Shown here one piece after another: positions 8,617 through 17,089 of a stretch of 64,000 bases of DNA. Each line of letters starts with the position of its first letter. Positions within the stretch are counted from its first letter, which is position 1. A program made the translations under genes and the position numbers. The notes under the pieces were generated by a model that searched no databases, was not told where the DNA came from, and was given only the letters and a program-made list of their open reading frames with translations. Source of the stretch: Nocardioides limicola (lineage in GTDB: Bacteria > Actinomycetota > Actinomycetes > Propionibacteriales > Nocardioidaceae); the NCBI RefSeq assembly GCF_016827675.1, contig NZ_JAERJA010000006.1, positions 143,482 to 207,481 of the forward strand. The letters run 5' to 3'.

Positions 8617-9294
8617 ATGCCTCGGCTCTCCGCCGTACTCAAGGCCGGCTACGTCGCCGTTGCGGCCGTCGACGCGCTGCTCGCCGGCTCAGCGTCACCC
8701 CGGATGCACCGTGCCCGCATGGTGACCAAGCCGTTGCTGATGCCGCTGCTGGCCGGGTCGCTGGTCACCGCACCGGCCGGTTCGCCGCTGCGTACGCCGG
8801 TGCTCGCCGCGCAGGCGGCCGGCTGGGTCGGCGACGTGGCCCTGCTCAGCGAGGACCGCGGCCGGTTCCGGATCGGTGCCGGCGCGTTCGCCGTCGGGCA
8901 CCTCGCCTACATCTCGGGCTTCACCGGGCTGCGTCGCCACGACTCCGGGCCCTGGCAGGAGCGCCCGGCCCGGGCGCTGGCCGGCGTCTGGGCGGTGACC
9001 GCGCCGGCGGTGATCCGGCGAGCCCGCGGCGAGGGCCTGGCGATGCCGGTGGCCGGCTACTCGCTGGTGCTGACCTCGATGGTGGTCACCGCCACCCGGC
9101 TCGATGAGACGGTGTCGGCCCGGACCCGACGGCGTGCCGCCGCGGGCGCGTTGCTCTTCCTCGCCTCCGACTCGATCCTCAGTGCCCGCCGGTTCCTGGT
9201 GCACGATCCGCCGGCCCTGATGGAGGGCGTGGTGATGGCCACCTACACGGCCGGCCAGTTCCTACTCAGCGAATCCGCAGCCTCACCCACGTGA
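8617..9294 (+). CDS. Lysoplasmalogenase-like protein (YhhN family)
   Basis: A 225-residue integral membrane protein with seven to eight helices, matching the YhhN/TMEM86 family. Characterised members cleave the vinyl-ether bond of lysoplasmalogens; others have no known role. The conserved KPLLMPLL stretch (near residue 36) and the acidic AGWVGDVALL and GHLAYISGF segments are visible. I start at 8617 because AGGAGG sits four bases upstream; an in-frame GTG at 8593 has no such site. The 3' end overlaps the convergent giant membrane hydrolase by 12 bases. Whether this bacterium makes plasmalogens cannot be judged here. Confidence 0.8.
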   Translation: MPRLSAVLKAGYVAVAAVDALLAGSASPRMHRARMVTKPLLMPLLAGSLVTAPAGSPLRTPVLAAQAAGWVGDVALLSEDRGRFRIGAGAFAVGHLAYISGFTGLRRHDSGPWQERPARALAGVWAVTAPAVIRRARGEGLAMPVAGYSLVLTSMVVTATRLDETVSARTRRRAAAGALLFLASDSILSARRFLVHDPPALMEGVVMATYTAGQFLLSESAASPT

Positions 9295-11679
9295 CTCGCT
9301 TCCCCTCGCGAAGTGGGGTTTGTGGCCCGCCGAGGTGGGGTTCGTGGCCGGCCGAGGTGGGGGTTGTGGCCCGGCGCCGGCGTCGGCCGGATCCGCCTGG
9401 GAGTCGGCTGCGGTCCTAGCCTCACTGTCGAGCATCCCGGCGAGCTCGTCGATCCGCTGCCACATCCGCTGGTCCCGCCAGTAGCCGGTGTGCCGTCCCA
9501 TCGCCGGCACCGACTGCCCGTAGACGTACCGGCTCGTCGGCGGGTCCGGGATCTCCTCGTCGACCTCCGCGATGCCCATCGGGCCACCGATGTAGTCGGT
9601 GCGGGTGTAGAAGTTGCGCCACTGCCGGACCCTGGCCCGGCCGTCGGTGAGGCCGGTCAACAGGTCGAGGGTCAGGTAGGCGGGGAAGGCCCAGTGATAG
9701 AGCTTGACCAGCGGGCTGCCGAAGGTGGCCAGCACCACCCGGTCACCGGCTGGCGCCGGCGCCCGCGCGAACTCGGCCTCCACCAGGGCGGCGGTCGCGA
9801 GCAGCGTCCCCTGGCTGTGCGCGGCGATCAGTACGGGTTCGTCGTGGTCGTGCAGCCAGCGGACCCGGCGTTGCAGATCGGGCACCGCCTTCTCGGCGTA
9901 CGACGGCGGCGCCAACGGGTGGAAGCACCGCGGCCAGAAGGTGCCGACGTCCCACAGGATCCCCATCAACCGCCGAGCCTGGGGGTCTCGCCACCCCATC
10001 CGCAGCAGCAGGAAGCCCAGCACCGGCAGCGCGGCAGCGATGCTGATGCCGAGGTTGAGCAGCGCCGTCGGCACCTGCTCGCCGACCACCCAGACCAGCC
10101 ACTGGGCCACCATCACGAACAACGTCCCCACCAACGCCATCAACGTCAATGGCCAGCCGAGCCGGGTGGTGCTGCGGGCCAGGAAGCGGCCCCAGGCCAC
10201 CTGCTTGACCCAGGGGATCGGCCGGTCGCCCCGCCTCAGCGCCCTGCCCAGCGGGCCGCGTGGCTTGGGCGCCGGGTCGGCGAGCGCCGACTTCATCCAG
10301 ACGCCCACGCGCGGATCGGCAGGCGGCTCGGCCTTCTCCTGGGCGCGGTACTCCTCCGCGATCCTGGTCAGGTCGGCGCGCACAGCCTTCCCGCCGCGCG
10401 CCAACTCGATCAGCACGAAGGTGAGCAGCACCGCGAGCGGCAGCAGGGTGAGCCAGGGCGCCGACCTGCCGATCACCGGGAAGATGGCCATCGGGGTGCT
10501 GACGTCGCCCGGCCAGGCCAGGCCGGACTCGGCCTCCCAGACCACGGTGCCCATCCAACGGCCGGCCCAGATCATCAGCCCGAGCATCACCGAGTTCAAC
10601 AAGGCGGTGGCCAGGGCCAGCGCGGTGAACGGGCCGCCGGCCAGGGACAGGTCCGGGTTCCACTGCCGGCTGCCGGCCACGTCCCACAGCACCAGTCCGA
10701 GCAGCAGCAACAGCGGCACGAAGACCAGCGCATAGCTGAGGTTGGCCATCGCCCGGACTCCGGCCAGGTGGCCGAAGAGCGTCGCCGTGGCCGGTTGGCT
10801 CCAGGCGTACGCCGCAGTTCCGGCCAGGCACCCGGCTCCGAGCCACATCACCAGTGCCGCGCCCCGCTCGCCGTACCCGTCGAAACCGACCAGCACCAGT
10901 GCGGCGACCAGGACGGCGGCGGCGACCACGGTGAGGGTCGTTCCGAGCCCGTCCGGGATGACCGAGAGGGCCAGTACCAATGCCAGCACCGCGAGGCTGG
11001 CGCCGATGTGCAGCCGGCCGAGCCGACGCTGGGTGGCGGCACCGTCCCAGAAGCCCGGGTGCCGCAGTCCGCCGGGCAGCACCGCCGCGCTCAGGTGAGC
11101 GGGCACTTCCTGGCCCTCGGGGACCACCGGCGCGACCTGCTCGTAGCGGATCCGGGTGCGGAAGGACAGGTAACCGAACAGGCTGATCACCGCGGCCACC
11201 ACCGCCGCTCCGAGCACCACCCGCTGGGCCGGATTGTCGGCGAGCCAGGGACGGTCCCACCAGGAGAGCAGCCATCGGTCCTGCACGCAGGACCGCTGGC
11301 CGGCGCACTGATAGGCCCACAGGTCCACCACGATCATCGTGGTCAGCACGATCAGATTGATCGTCAACGCCAGGCAGATCACCCGGACCAGGAACCGGTG
11401 CGCCAGGAACGCGGACCGCTTGGCCCGCACCCGCGGTGACACCATCCAGCCGGCCAGGTTCGCCAACGCGAACGGAAGCAGCACCAGCCAGAGCACCCGC
11501 CACGAACTGCGGGAGGTGATGCCGCCCCACGAGTAGGCCTCCACGGGACGCTCGCCGGGGTCTCGCCGCCGATAGAAGCCGGCGTTCCGGTCGCCCCAGA
11601 CGAAGACGGGGTGCGGGTCGTCCAGCAGGCTCTCCGGCGTACTGCCTCCGACACCGTGCACCCGGATCTCGACAGCCAT
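9283..11679 (-). CDS. Large multi-pass membrane protein with alpha/beta-hydrolase-like elements
   Basis: A 798-residue protein of unclear function. The N-terminus reads like the first strand of an alpha/beta hydrolase (VEIRVHGVGGSTPES, oxyanion-type HGVGG near residue 9). The middle 500 residues contain many hydrophobic helices, and a cytoplasm-like C-terminal domain holds the nucleophile elbow VLIAAHSQGTLL near residue 622, then TFGSPLVKLYHWAFP and a late RHTGYWRD whose His could complete the triad. The hydrolase fold thus appears interrupted by a membrane region. Its last 20 or so codons run through a 22-bp tandem repeat (PATNPTSAGHKPHF), so the tail is repeat-derived. Start chosen at MAVEIRVHGVGG; an earlier in-frame ATG adds 27 polar residues. 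Lipase or esterase activity is only inferred. Confidence 0.7.
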   Translation of the reverse strand: MAVEIRVHGVGGSTPESLLDDPHPVFVWGDRNAGFYRRRDPGERPVEAYSWGGITSRSSWRVLWLVLLPFALANLAGWMVSPRVRAKRSAFLAHRFLVRVICLALTINLIVLTTMIVVDLWAYQCAGQRSCVQDRWLLSWWDRPWLADNPAQRVVLGAAVVAAVISLFGYLSFRTRIRYEQVAPVVPEGQEVPAHLSAAVLPGGLRHPGFWDGAATQRRLGRLHIGASLAVLALVLALSVIPDGLGTTLTVVAAAVLVAALVLVGFDGYGERGAALVMWLGAGCLAGTAAYAWSQPATATLFGHLAGVRAMANLSYALVFVPLLLLLGLVLWDVAGSRQWNPDLSLAGGPFTALALATALLNSVMLGLMIWAGRWMGTVVWEAESGLAWPGDVSTPMAIFPVIGRSAPWLTLLPLAVLLTFVLIELARGGKAVRADLTRIAEEYRAQEKAEPPADPRVGVWMKSALADPAPKPRGPLGRALRRGDRPIPWVKQVAWGRFLARSTTRLGWPLTLMALVGTLFVMVAQWLVWVVGEQVPTALLNLGISIAAALPVLGFLLLRMGWRDPQARRLMGILWDVGTFWPRCFHPLAPPSYAEKAVPDLQRRVRWLHDHDEPVLIAAHSQGTLLATAALVEAEFARAPAPAGDRVVLATFGSPLVKLYHWAFPAYLTLDLLTGLTDGRARVRQWRNFYTRTDYIGGPMGIAEVDEEIPDPPTSRYVYGQSVPAMGRHTGYWRDQRMWQRIDELAGMLDSEARTAADSQADPADAGAGPQPPPRPATNPTSAGHKPHFARGSESRG
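9312..9377 (+). repeat. 22-bp tandem repeat array A (3 copies)
   Basis: Three back-to-back 22-bp units (9312-9333, 9334-9355, 9356-9377) built on RGTGGGGTTYGTGGCC followed by sGCCGA. The array lies at the convergent gene ends and forms the 3' coding end of the large membrane hydrolase on the minus strand. The same unit recurs at 11767-11854 and, inverted, at 12950-13037. Confidence 0.9.
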
Positions 11680-11766
11680 GGCCTCGCCACCCTTGCCTGA
11701 GTCCGATCTACCTCTCCCCATGATGGACCTCCCCGGCTCCCGTGACCATCGATTCCACACAGTCGA

Positions 11767-11854
11767 AGTGGGGCTTGTGGCCGGGCGAGGTGGGGTTCGT
11801 GGCCCGCCGAAGTGGGGGTTATGGCCGGGCGAGGTGGGGGTTGTGGCCCTACGC
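11767..11854 (+). repeat. 22-bp tandem repeat array B (4 copies)
   Basis: Four copies of the array A unit (starts 11767, 11789, 11811, 11833) in the divergent intergenic space between the membrane hydrolase and the aminotransferase-fold gene. The last copy degenerates into CCCTACGC, supplying a TACGCT hexamer at about 11849 that could act as a -10 element for the downstream gene. Confidence 0.9.
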
Positions 11855-11893
11855 TGGGAGCGGTCGGATCCGCCGGACCGATGAAGGAGAGTC

Positions 11894-12943
11894 GTGACCC
11901 GTACCCTCGAGGACGCACGCGCCGAGTTCGAGCCGACCGGCGTCTACCTCAACACCGCCACGATGGGTCTGCCGCCGCGACGCACCATCCAGGCCGGGCT
12001 CGATGCCCTCCACGCCTGGCAGCACGGCACCAGCACAGCCGACGGGTTCGACGTGGCGGTGGAGCGGTCCCGACGCGCCTTCGCGGCCTTGGTTGGCGTC
12101 GACGTCGGGCACGTGGCGATCGGGCCCCAGGTCAGCGTCTTCACCGGACTGATCGCCTCCGGCTTGCCGGCCGACGCCGAAGTGCTGGTGCCCACCGGTG
12201 AGTTCACCAGCGTCACCTTCCCGTTCTGGGCGCGCGGACTCCGGGTCCGCGAGGCACCGCTGGCGCAACTGGCCGAGCACGTCTCCGCCGACACCACGCT
12301 GGTGGCCGCCGCGCTGGTCCAGTCGGCCGACGGGCGCCTCCTCGACCTTGATGCGGTGGTCACCGCGGCGCATCGGGTTGGCGCCCGGGTGCTGCTGGAC
12401 GTCACCCAGGCAGCCGGTTGGCTGCCTGTGGATGCAGGGCGCGCCGACTACACCGTCTGCGGGGGCTACAAGTTCCTGCTCGGCCCTCGGGGGACCGCCT
12501 TCTTGTCGATGCGCGGCGACCACATCGACGCGTTCACGCCGGTCTTCGCAGGCTGGTACGCCGGAGAGGACCCGTGGGACAGCATCTATGGCTCCCCGCT
12601 GCGGCTGGCGACCTCCGCTCGCCGCTTCGATGTGTCACCCGCCTGGCACGCCTGGGTCGGCCAGGCGGAGAGCCTCGACCTGCTCCTCGAGGTCGGTACC
12701 GATGCCATCCACCGGCACGTCACCGGCCTGGCCGGCCGCGCCGCGGAGGCTCTGGGCGTGCCGGACCCCGGCAGCGCCATCCTCAGCCTGGCGGTGACCG
12801 GCGAGACCGGTCCTGCATTGGTCAAGGCTGGTATCGCGGCCAGTCAGCGCGCTGGCCGGCTCAGGCTCTCGTTCCACCTCTACAACTCCGACGACGACGT
12901 GGACAGAGTTGTCGACGTGCTCCGCTCCGCTCGCACTCCCTGA
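11894..12943 (+). CDS. PLP-dependent class-V aminotransferase-fold enzyme
   Basis: A 349-residue fold-type I PLP enzyme of the cysteine desulfurase / kynureninase / isopenicillin N epimerase superfamily. The N-terminal YLNTATMGLPP loop, the cofactor-binding DVTQAAGWLPVD stretch (near residue 174) and the Schiff-base lysine in CGGYKFLLGPRG (near residue 194) are all present. It lacks the C-terminal cysteine loop needed for sulfur transfer and is short for kynureninase, so the reaction is undetermined. The GTG start at 11894 follows AAGGAGA. It is flanked by 22-bp repeat arrays in opposite orientations (11767-11854 and 12950-13037) and has no operon partner. Confidence 0.82.
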   Translation: MTRTLEDARAEFEPTGVYLNTATMGLPPRRTIQAGLDALHAWQHGTSTADGFDVAVERSRRAFAALVGVDVGHVAIGPQVSVFTGLIASGLPADAEVLVPTGEFTSVTFPFWARGLRVREAPLAQLAEHVSADTTLVAAALVQSADGRLLDLDAVVTAAHRVGARVLLDVTQAAGWLPVDAGRADYTVCGGYKFLLGPRGTAFLSMRGDHIDAFTPVFAGWYAGEDPWDSIYGSPLRLATSARRFDVSPAWHAWVGQAESLDLLLEVGTDAIHRHVTGLAGRAAEALGVPDPGSAILSLAVTGETGPALVKAGIAASQRAGRLRLSFHLYNSDDDVDRVVDVLRSARTP

Positions 12944-12949
12944 GGTGGT

Positions 12950-13037
12950 TCGGCGGGCCACAACCCCCACTTCGGCGGGCCACGAGCCCCACCTCGGCGG
13001 GCCACGAGCCCCACTTCGGCGGGCCACAAACCCCACC
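12950..13037 (-). repeat. 22-bp tandem repeat array C (4 copies, inverted)
   Basis: Four full units (starts 12950, 12972, 12994, 13016) plus a degenerate fifth, in the orientation opposite to arrays A and B. It begins seven bases after the aminotransferase-fold stop codon. Arrays B and C therefore form inverted flanks of that gene. Confidence 0.9.
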
Positions 13038-13104
13038 TCGGCGGGCACGTCGCACTGGCGGGGAGAGGGAGGGAGAGGGAGAGATGGAGGGGGGACGCGC
13101 AATC

Positions 13105-13770
13105 TCACTGAAGCCAGTGGTAGCGCCGCTCCGGCCGTCCGGTGGTGCCGTAGCGGAGCCGGACCTCAGCCTTCCCCGAGTCCACGAAGTACTCCAGATA
13201 GCGACGCGCGCTGACCCGGGACATGCCGGTCGCTTCCGCGCACTCGCTGGCGGACAGGTCGTCGGACCCCAGCAGGGCTCGCCGGACCAGTTCAGCGGTC
13301 TGCTCCGACAACCCCTTGGGCATCCCGGGTCGGGCCGTCGACGCCCCGAAGGCCCGGTCCAGCTCCACCTGGTCGCCGGCGTCCAGCATCGCCAACTCGG
13401 CATGGCGCGCGGCGTACTGCTCGAGGCGTTCGCGCAACAGCGCGGGCTCGAACGGCTTGACGATGTAGTTGACGGCACCGCCGCGCAGCGCCGCACGCAC
13501 CGTCTCGGCCTCCCGCGCCGCGGTGATGATGAGTACGTCGGTGGGGGACGCAGTGTTGGCGCGGAGCCGTCGCACCACCTCGATGCCGGTGAAGTCGGGC
13601 AGGTAGATGTCCAACAGCACCAGGTCGGGATGCAGATGCTCGATCAGCCGCAGCGCCTCGGCGCCGGTCCGTGCCTCGCCCACCACCCGGAAGCCCGGCA
13701 TCTTCTCCACCAGACCCCGGTGCACCCGGGCGACCATGAAGTCGTCGTCGACCACCAGCACATCGATCAT
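13105..13770 (-). CDS. CitB/DcuR-type response regulator
   Basis: A 221-residue regulator of the CitB family that answers C4-dicarboxylate or citrate sensors. The receiver domain has VVDDDFMVARVHRG, the phosphoacceptor Asp in LVLLDIYLPDFTG, the switch Thr in IITAARE and the Lys in NYIVKPFEP. The C-terminal helix-turn-helix contains ATGMSRVSARRYLEYF. I start at 13770 (MIDVLVVDDD) after CAGGAG; a longer in-frame reading lies inside the kinase gene and is unlikely. The start overlaps the kinase stop as ATGA. The divergent neighbour is a tripartite tricarboxylate transporter operon, the expected target. Confidence 0.92.
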   Translation of the reverse strand: MIDVLVVDDDFMVARVHRGLVEKMPGFRVVGEARTGAEALRLIEHLHPDLVLLDIYLPDFTGIEVVRRLRANTASPTDVLIITAAREAETVRAALRGGAVNYIVKPFEPALLRERLEQYAARHAELAMLDAGDQVELDRAFGASTARPGMPKGLSEQTAELVRRALLGSDDLSASECAEATGMSRVSARRYLEYFVDSGKAEVRLRYGTTGRPERRYHWLQ

Positions 13771-15365
13771 CTCTGCTCCTGAAGCGGTAGTTCCGCGGTG
13801 AAGGTGGCCCCCCAGGGCGAGTCCGGGGGCGTCGGATCGATCCTGACCCGACCACCGCGCCGGGTGCACACCACCCGGACCAGGTTGAGACCCACGCCGC
13901 GACCGCCGGGGCGGGCACTCTCCTTGGTCGAGAACCCCTCCTGGAAGATCTTGCCGCGCAGCGACTCCGGCACTCCCGGGCCGGAGTCGGAGACCGAGAC
14001 GGACACCGTGTCGTCGGCGCAGTGGGCGGCCACCTCGATCACGCGCTCCGCCGACGAGGCGCGCACCGCATCGAGGGCGTTGTCGATCAGGTTGCCGAGC
14101 ACGGTGACCAGGTCCGTGGCCAGGCCCTCGGGCAGCGCCGGCAGCGCCGAGTCGGAGGAGACCCGCAGCGTGGTGTCCTGCTCGTGGGCCCGGCTCACCT
14201 TGGCGATCAGCAGCGCAGCCGCGGCCGGATCGGCCACCCGAGCGGCGACGTCCGCACTCAACTGGGCGTGCGCGCCACTGATCCGGCGTACGAACCGCCG
14301 GGCCTCCTCGGGTTCCTCCAGCTCCAACAGGCCGCCGATCACGTGCAGCCGGTTGCTGAACTCATGGGCCTGAGCACGCAGCGCCTCGGTGGTGGTGCGG
14401 GAGACGTCGAGCTCGTCCTGCAGCCGGAGCAGGTCGGTGCGGTCACGCATCGTGGTCACCGAGCCGGTGGTCTGGTCGCGCTGGATGAGCGGCATCCGGT
14501 TCAGGATCACCACCCGGTCGCCGATCGGCACCACCCGGTCCCCGGATCCGCCGTCCTCGCCGGTCAGCACCGCCTGCACGTGGGGCTCGACCTCGAGGGC
14601 GGACAGCGGCTGTCCCACGGCGGTCGAGGCGATGCCGAGCAGGTCGCTGGCCGCGTCGTTGACCAACGTCACCCGATGTTGGGTGTCGAGGCCGATCACG
14701 CCCTCCCGGATGCCATGCAGCATCGCCTCACGGTGCTCCACCAGCCGGGTGATCTCGCGCGGCTCCATCCCCAAGGTCTGCCGCTTCACCCGACGGGCCA
14801 GCAGCAGCGACCCGAGGGCTCCCAGGATGCCGGCCACCCCCAGATAGACGGGCAGCACCGGGGCCGCGGTGCCCAGTCGGTCGCTGACATCGGGGTGCTC
14901 TCGGGCGGCCGCCACCGCGCCGACCACCCGGCCCGCTGAGACCACCGGGACATGGGCGCCGACGTACCGCCGATCCCGGACCGTCCAGGAGCCGATCCAC
15001 GCACGCCCTTCGAGCACCCGACTGGCGGCCAGGTCGACCCGCTCGCCCACGAACTCCGGCTCCGGGCCGGCGACCACCCGCCCGGTCAGGTCCAGCACCA
15101 GCACCAGCTCGGCCCCAGAGACGGTGCGCAATCCCTCGGCCGTGGGCGCCAGGATCGCCCGGGCCTCGGCGTCGACGAGCCCGTCACGGATCACCTGCAT
15201 CGACGCCCCGGTCTCGGCGACCGCCCGCATCCGGTCCCCCTCGACCTGTCGGAAGGTGACCTCCGCCTGGGCCAACAGCACGGCCATCACGGCGACAAGC
15301 ACCACCACGATGATGACCAGTTGCAGGGCCAGGAACTGGCCCGCCAGTGTCAGCCGACGACGCAC
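13767..15365 (-). CDS. CitA/DcuS-type sensor histidine kinase
   Basis: A 532-residue membrane kinase. A first membrane helix (about 10-32) and a second (about 172-192) enclose a PAS-like periplasmic domain of the kind that binds citrate or C4-dicarboxylates. A cytoplasmic PAS domain follows (EGVIGLDTQHRVTLVNDAA). The H box is the CitA/DcuS form RAQAHEFSNRLHVIGGL, and the ATPase region has NLIDNALDA, SDSGPGVP and GGRGVGLNLVR. The start is a GTG with no clear ribosome site. It is co-translated with the regulator downstream and transcribed away from tctCBA, so both promoters lie in 15366-15556. Ligand is inferred to be a tricarboxylate or similar acid. Confidence 0.92.
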   Translation of the reverse strand: MRRRLTLAGQFLALQLVIIVVVLVAVMAVLLAQAEVTFRQVEGDRMRAVAETGASMQVIRDGLVDAEARAILAPTAEGLRTVSGAELVLVLDLTGRVVAGPEPEFVGERVDLAASRVLEGRAWIGSWTVRDRRYVGAHVPVVSAGRVVGAVAAAREHPDVSDRLGTAAPVLPVYLGVAGILGALGSLLLARRVKRQTLGMEPREITRLVEHREAMLHGIREGVIGLDTQHRVTLVNDAASDLLGIASTAVGQPLSALEVEPHVQAVLTGEDGGSGDRVVPIGDRVVILNRMPLIQRDQTTGSVTTMRDRTDLLRLQDELDVSRTTTEALRAQAHEFSNRLHVIGGLLELEEPEEARRFVRRISGAHAQLSADVAARVADPAAAALLIAKVSRAHEQDTTLRVSSDSALPALPEGLATDLVTVLGNLIDNALDAVRASSAERVIEVAAHCADDTVSVSVSDSGPGVPESLRGKIFQEGFSTKESARPGGRGVGLNLVRVVCTRRGGRVRIDPTPPDSPWGATFTAELPLQEQR

Positions 15366-15556
15366 CGAACGAGGTTCTCATGCCCCGGCCGTCCCGGCGA
15401 GCGGTCCGGCGACCACAAGTTCCACAACGTCCACTACGACCAGTGCTCGCACAACGCACACAAGGGTTACCAGCCCCCAGACCCCCGTGTTTGCCTGTGA
15501 CCCGCCTCACAGCCGCGGATCACATCCCGCGCTGGCCCACCGAGAAGGAGAGCACC

Positions 15557-16555
15557 ATGTCGACCTCACGTCGCCTCACCGCCGGAGCGTTCGCCGGAGC
15601 TGTCGCTCTGGTCGCCTCGGCCTGCAACACGACCGCCACCGCCGAGGGCGCCGACTGGCAGCCCACCAAGGCGATCGAGATGATCGCCCCCGCCAACACC
15701 GGAGGCGGCTGGGACACCCTGGCCCGCACCTCCGCCCGCGTCCTCGAGGAGGCTGACCTGATCGACCGCCCGATGCGGGTGGTGAACAAGCCCGGCGCCG
15801 GGGGTGCGATCGGTTGGGCCTACATCGCCAACAACGCAGCCGACCCGCACAAGCTGTTCGTCACCAGCCCGCCGATCCTGCTGGTCCCGCTGTCGGGGGA
15901 GTCCGACCACGACCACACCGACTTCACTCCGATCGCCCGGCTGGCCACCGACGCCATGGTCTACATGGTCGCCGAGAACTCGCCGTTCACCAGCTTCGAG
16001 CAGGTCATCGACGCCCTTCTCGACGACCCGACGTCGCTGAGCGTGGCCGGTGGCTCCGCGCCGGGCAGCATGGACCACGTCGCCCTCGCCGGAGCCGCAC
16101 ACGCCGCCGGAGTGGACGCGGCCCAGTTGAACTACGTCGCCTTCGACGGCGGCGGCGAGGCGACCACCGCCCTGCTCGGCGGACATGTGGACCTGGCCGT
16201 CAGCGGCGTCGCGGAGACCACCGGCCTGATCGACGGCGGCAAGGTGCGGGTGCTGGCGGTGTCGTCGCCGGAACCGCGGGAGACCCTCCCCGACGTGCCC
16301 ACCCTGCAGCAGTTGGGGATCGACTTCACCTTCGACATCTGGCGCGGCGTGATGGGCCCGTCCGGCCTCACCCCGGAGCAGGTCGCCTACTACGAAGGCA
16401 TGTACGCCGAGATGGTGGAGACGTCGCAGTGGCAGGCATCGGTCGAGCAGTTCGGCTGGGTCGACGACTACCTGGGCAGCGCTGACTTCGGTGCGTTCCT
16501 CGACGAGAAGCGCGAGGAGTTCGCCGACATCCTCAGCCAGGTCGGGCTGCGGTAA
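15557..16555 (+). CDS. tctC: Tripartite tricarboxylate transporter substrate-binding protein (TctC/Bug)
   Basis: A 332-residue extracytoplasmic binding protein. A signal peptide ends in a lipobox-like SACNT (cysteine near residue 22). The mature chain has the family loop IEMIAPANTGGGWDTLAR, then VVNKPGAGGAIGW and VAFDGGGEATTALLGGHVD, which shape the carboxylate-binding cleft. TctC delivers citrate or related acids to the TctAB permease. The ATG at 15557 follows GAAGGAGAG. The stop overlaps the start of tctB (TAATG). A second, diverged binding protein ends the operon, and the divergent CitAB-like system most likely controls it. Confidence 0.92.
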   Translation: MSTSRRLTAGAFAGAVALVASACNTTATAEGADWQPTKAIEMIAPANTGGGWDTLARTSARVLEEADLIDRPMRVVNKPGAGGAIGWAYIANNAADPHKLFVTSPPILLVPLSGESDHDHTDFTPIARLATDAMVYMVAENSPFTSFEQVIDALLDDPTSLSVAGGSAPGSMDHVALAGAAHAAGVDAAQLNYVAFDGGGEATTALLGGHVDLAVSGVAETTGLIDGGKVRVLAVSSPEPRETLPDVPTLQQLGIDFTFDIWRGVMGPSGLTPEQVAYYEGMYAEMVETSQWQASVEQFGWVDDYLGSADFGAFLDEKREEFADILSQVGLR

Positions 16556-17079
16556 TGAACACCTTCGTGGTCTCCAACCGGGTGCTGGCCGTGGTGATCG
16601 CGGCCTTCTCGGTGGGGTACCTGGTGCTCGTCTCCGGTCTCCCCGACTTCGTGTCGGTCAACGTGCCGGTGCAGCCGGCGACCGTGCCCCGTTGGCTCGG
16701 GGTGGGGCTGTTGCTGCTGGCGGTGGTGTTGTTCTTCACCACTGACGCCGAATCGGAGGCGGAGGCGCCGGCAGAGGCACCGGCGGAGGTGCCGGGGAGC
16801 AAGCCGACCGACCAGGCGTCGCCACTGCTGGGTCGCACCGGTCGCCCGTGGGCGGAGGTGGCGATCTTCCTGATCGCCATCGCCGCCTACGTGGCGCTCT
16901 TCGAGCCGCTGGGGTTCGTGCTGGCCACCGCCGGCTTCCTGGCCGGCATGGTCTGGTACCTCGGCTACCACCGCCACTGGGTCACCGGCGTGGTGAGCGT
17001 GAGCGTGCCGCTGGTCCTCTATCTGATCATGACGGTCGGCCTGGACGTGGTCCTGCCCGCCGGTCCGTTGCCCTTCTGA
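16555..17079 (+). CDS. tctB: Tripartite tricarboxylate transporter TctB family protein
   Basis: The small membrane subunit, 174 residues with four predicted helices. The first is near residues 10-28, the second is LGVGLLLLAVVLFF, then comes a polar Glu/Ala/Pro-rich loop (about 63-92) and two C-terminal helices starting IFLIAIAAYVALFEPLGFVLA. The PLGF turn before the third helix is typical of TctB. Start overlaps the tctC stop and tctA follows after 10 bases, so the three subunits are made from one message. TctB is poorly conserved in sequence; identification rests on topology, length and position. Confidence 0.88.
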   Translation: MNTFVVSNRVLAVVIAAFSVGYLVLVSGLPDFVSVNVPVQPATVPRWLGVGLLLLAVVLFFTTDAESEAEAPAEAPAEVPGSKPTDQASPLLGRTGRPWAEVAIFLIAIAAYVALFEPLGFVLATAGFLAGMVWYLGYHRHWVTGVVSVSVPLVLYLIMTVGLDVVLPAGPLPF

Positions 17080-17089
17080 GGAGGCAGTG

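Noticed and set aside
9313..11439. 708-residue plus-strand frame opposite the large membrane hydrolase
   Set aside because: Composition is Gln/Arg/His/Gly-biased with no motif; the minus strand has ordered helices and hydrolase motifs.
11894..12943. Cysteine desulfurase (SufS/IscS) or kynureninase
   Set aside because: The C-terminal cysteine loop of desulfurases is missing and the length is too short for kynureninase; left as an unassigned class-V PLP enzyme.
9312..13037. 22-bp arrays considered as CRISPR
   Set aside because: Units abut without spacers and vary from copy to copy; no cas genes are nearby.
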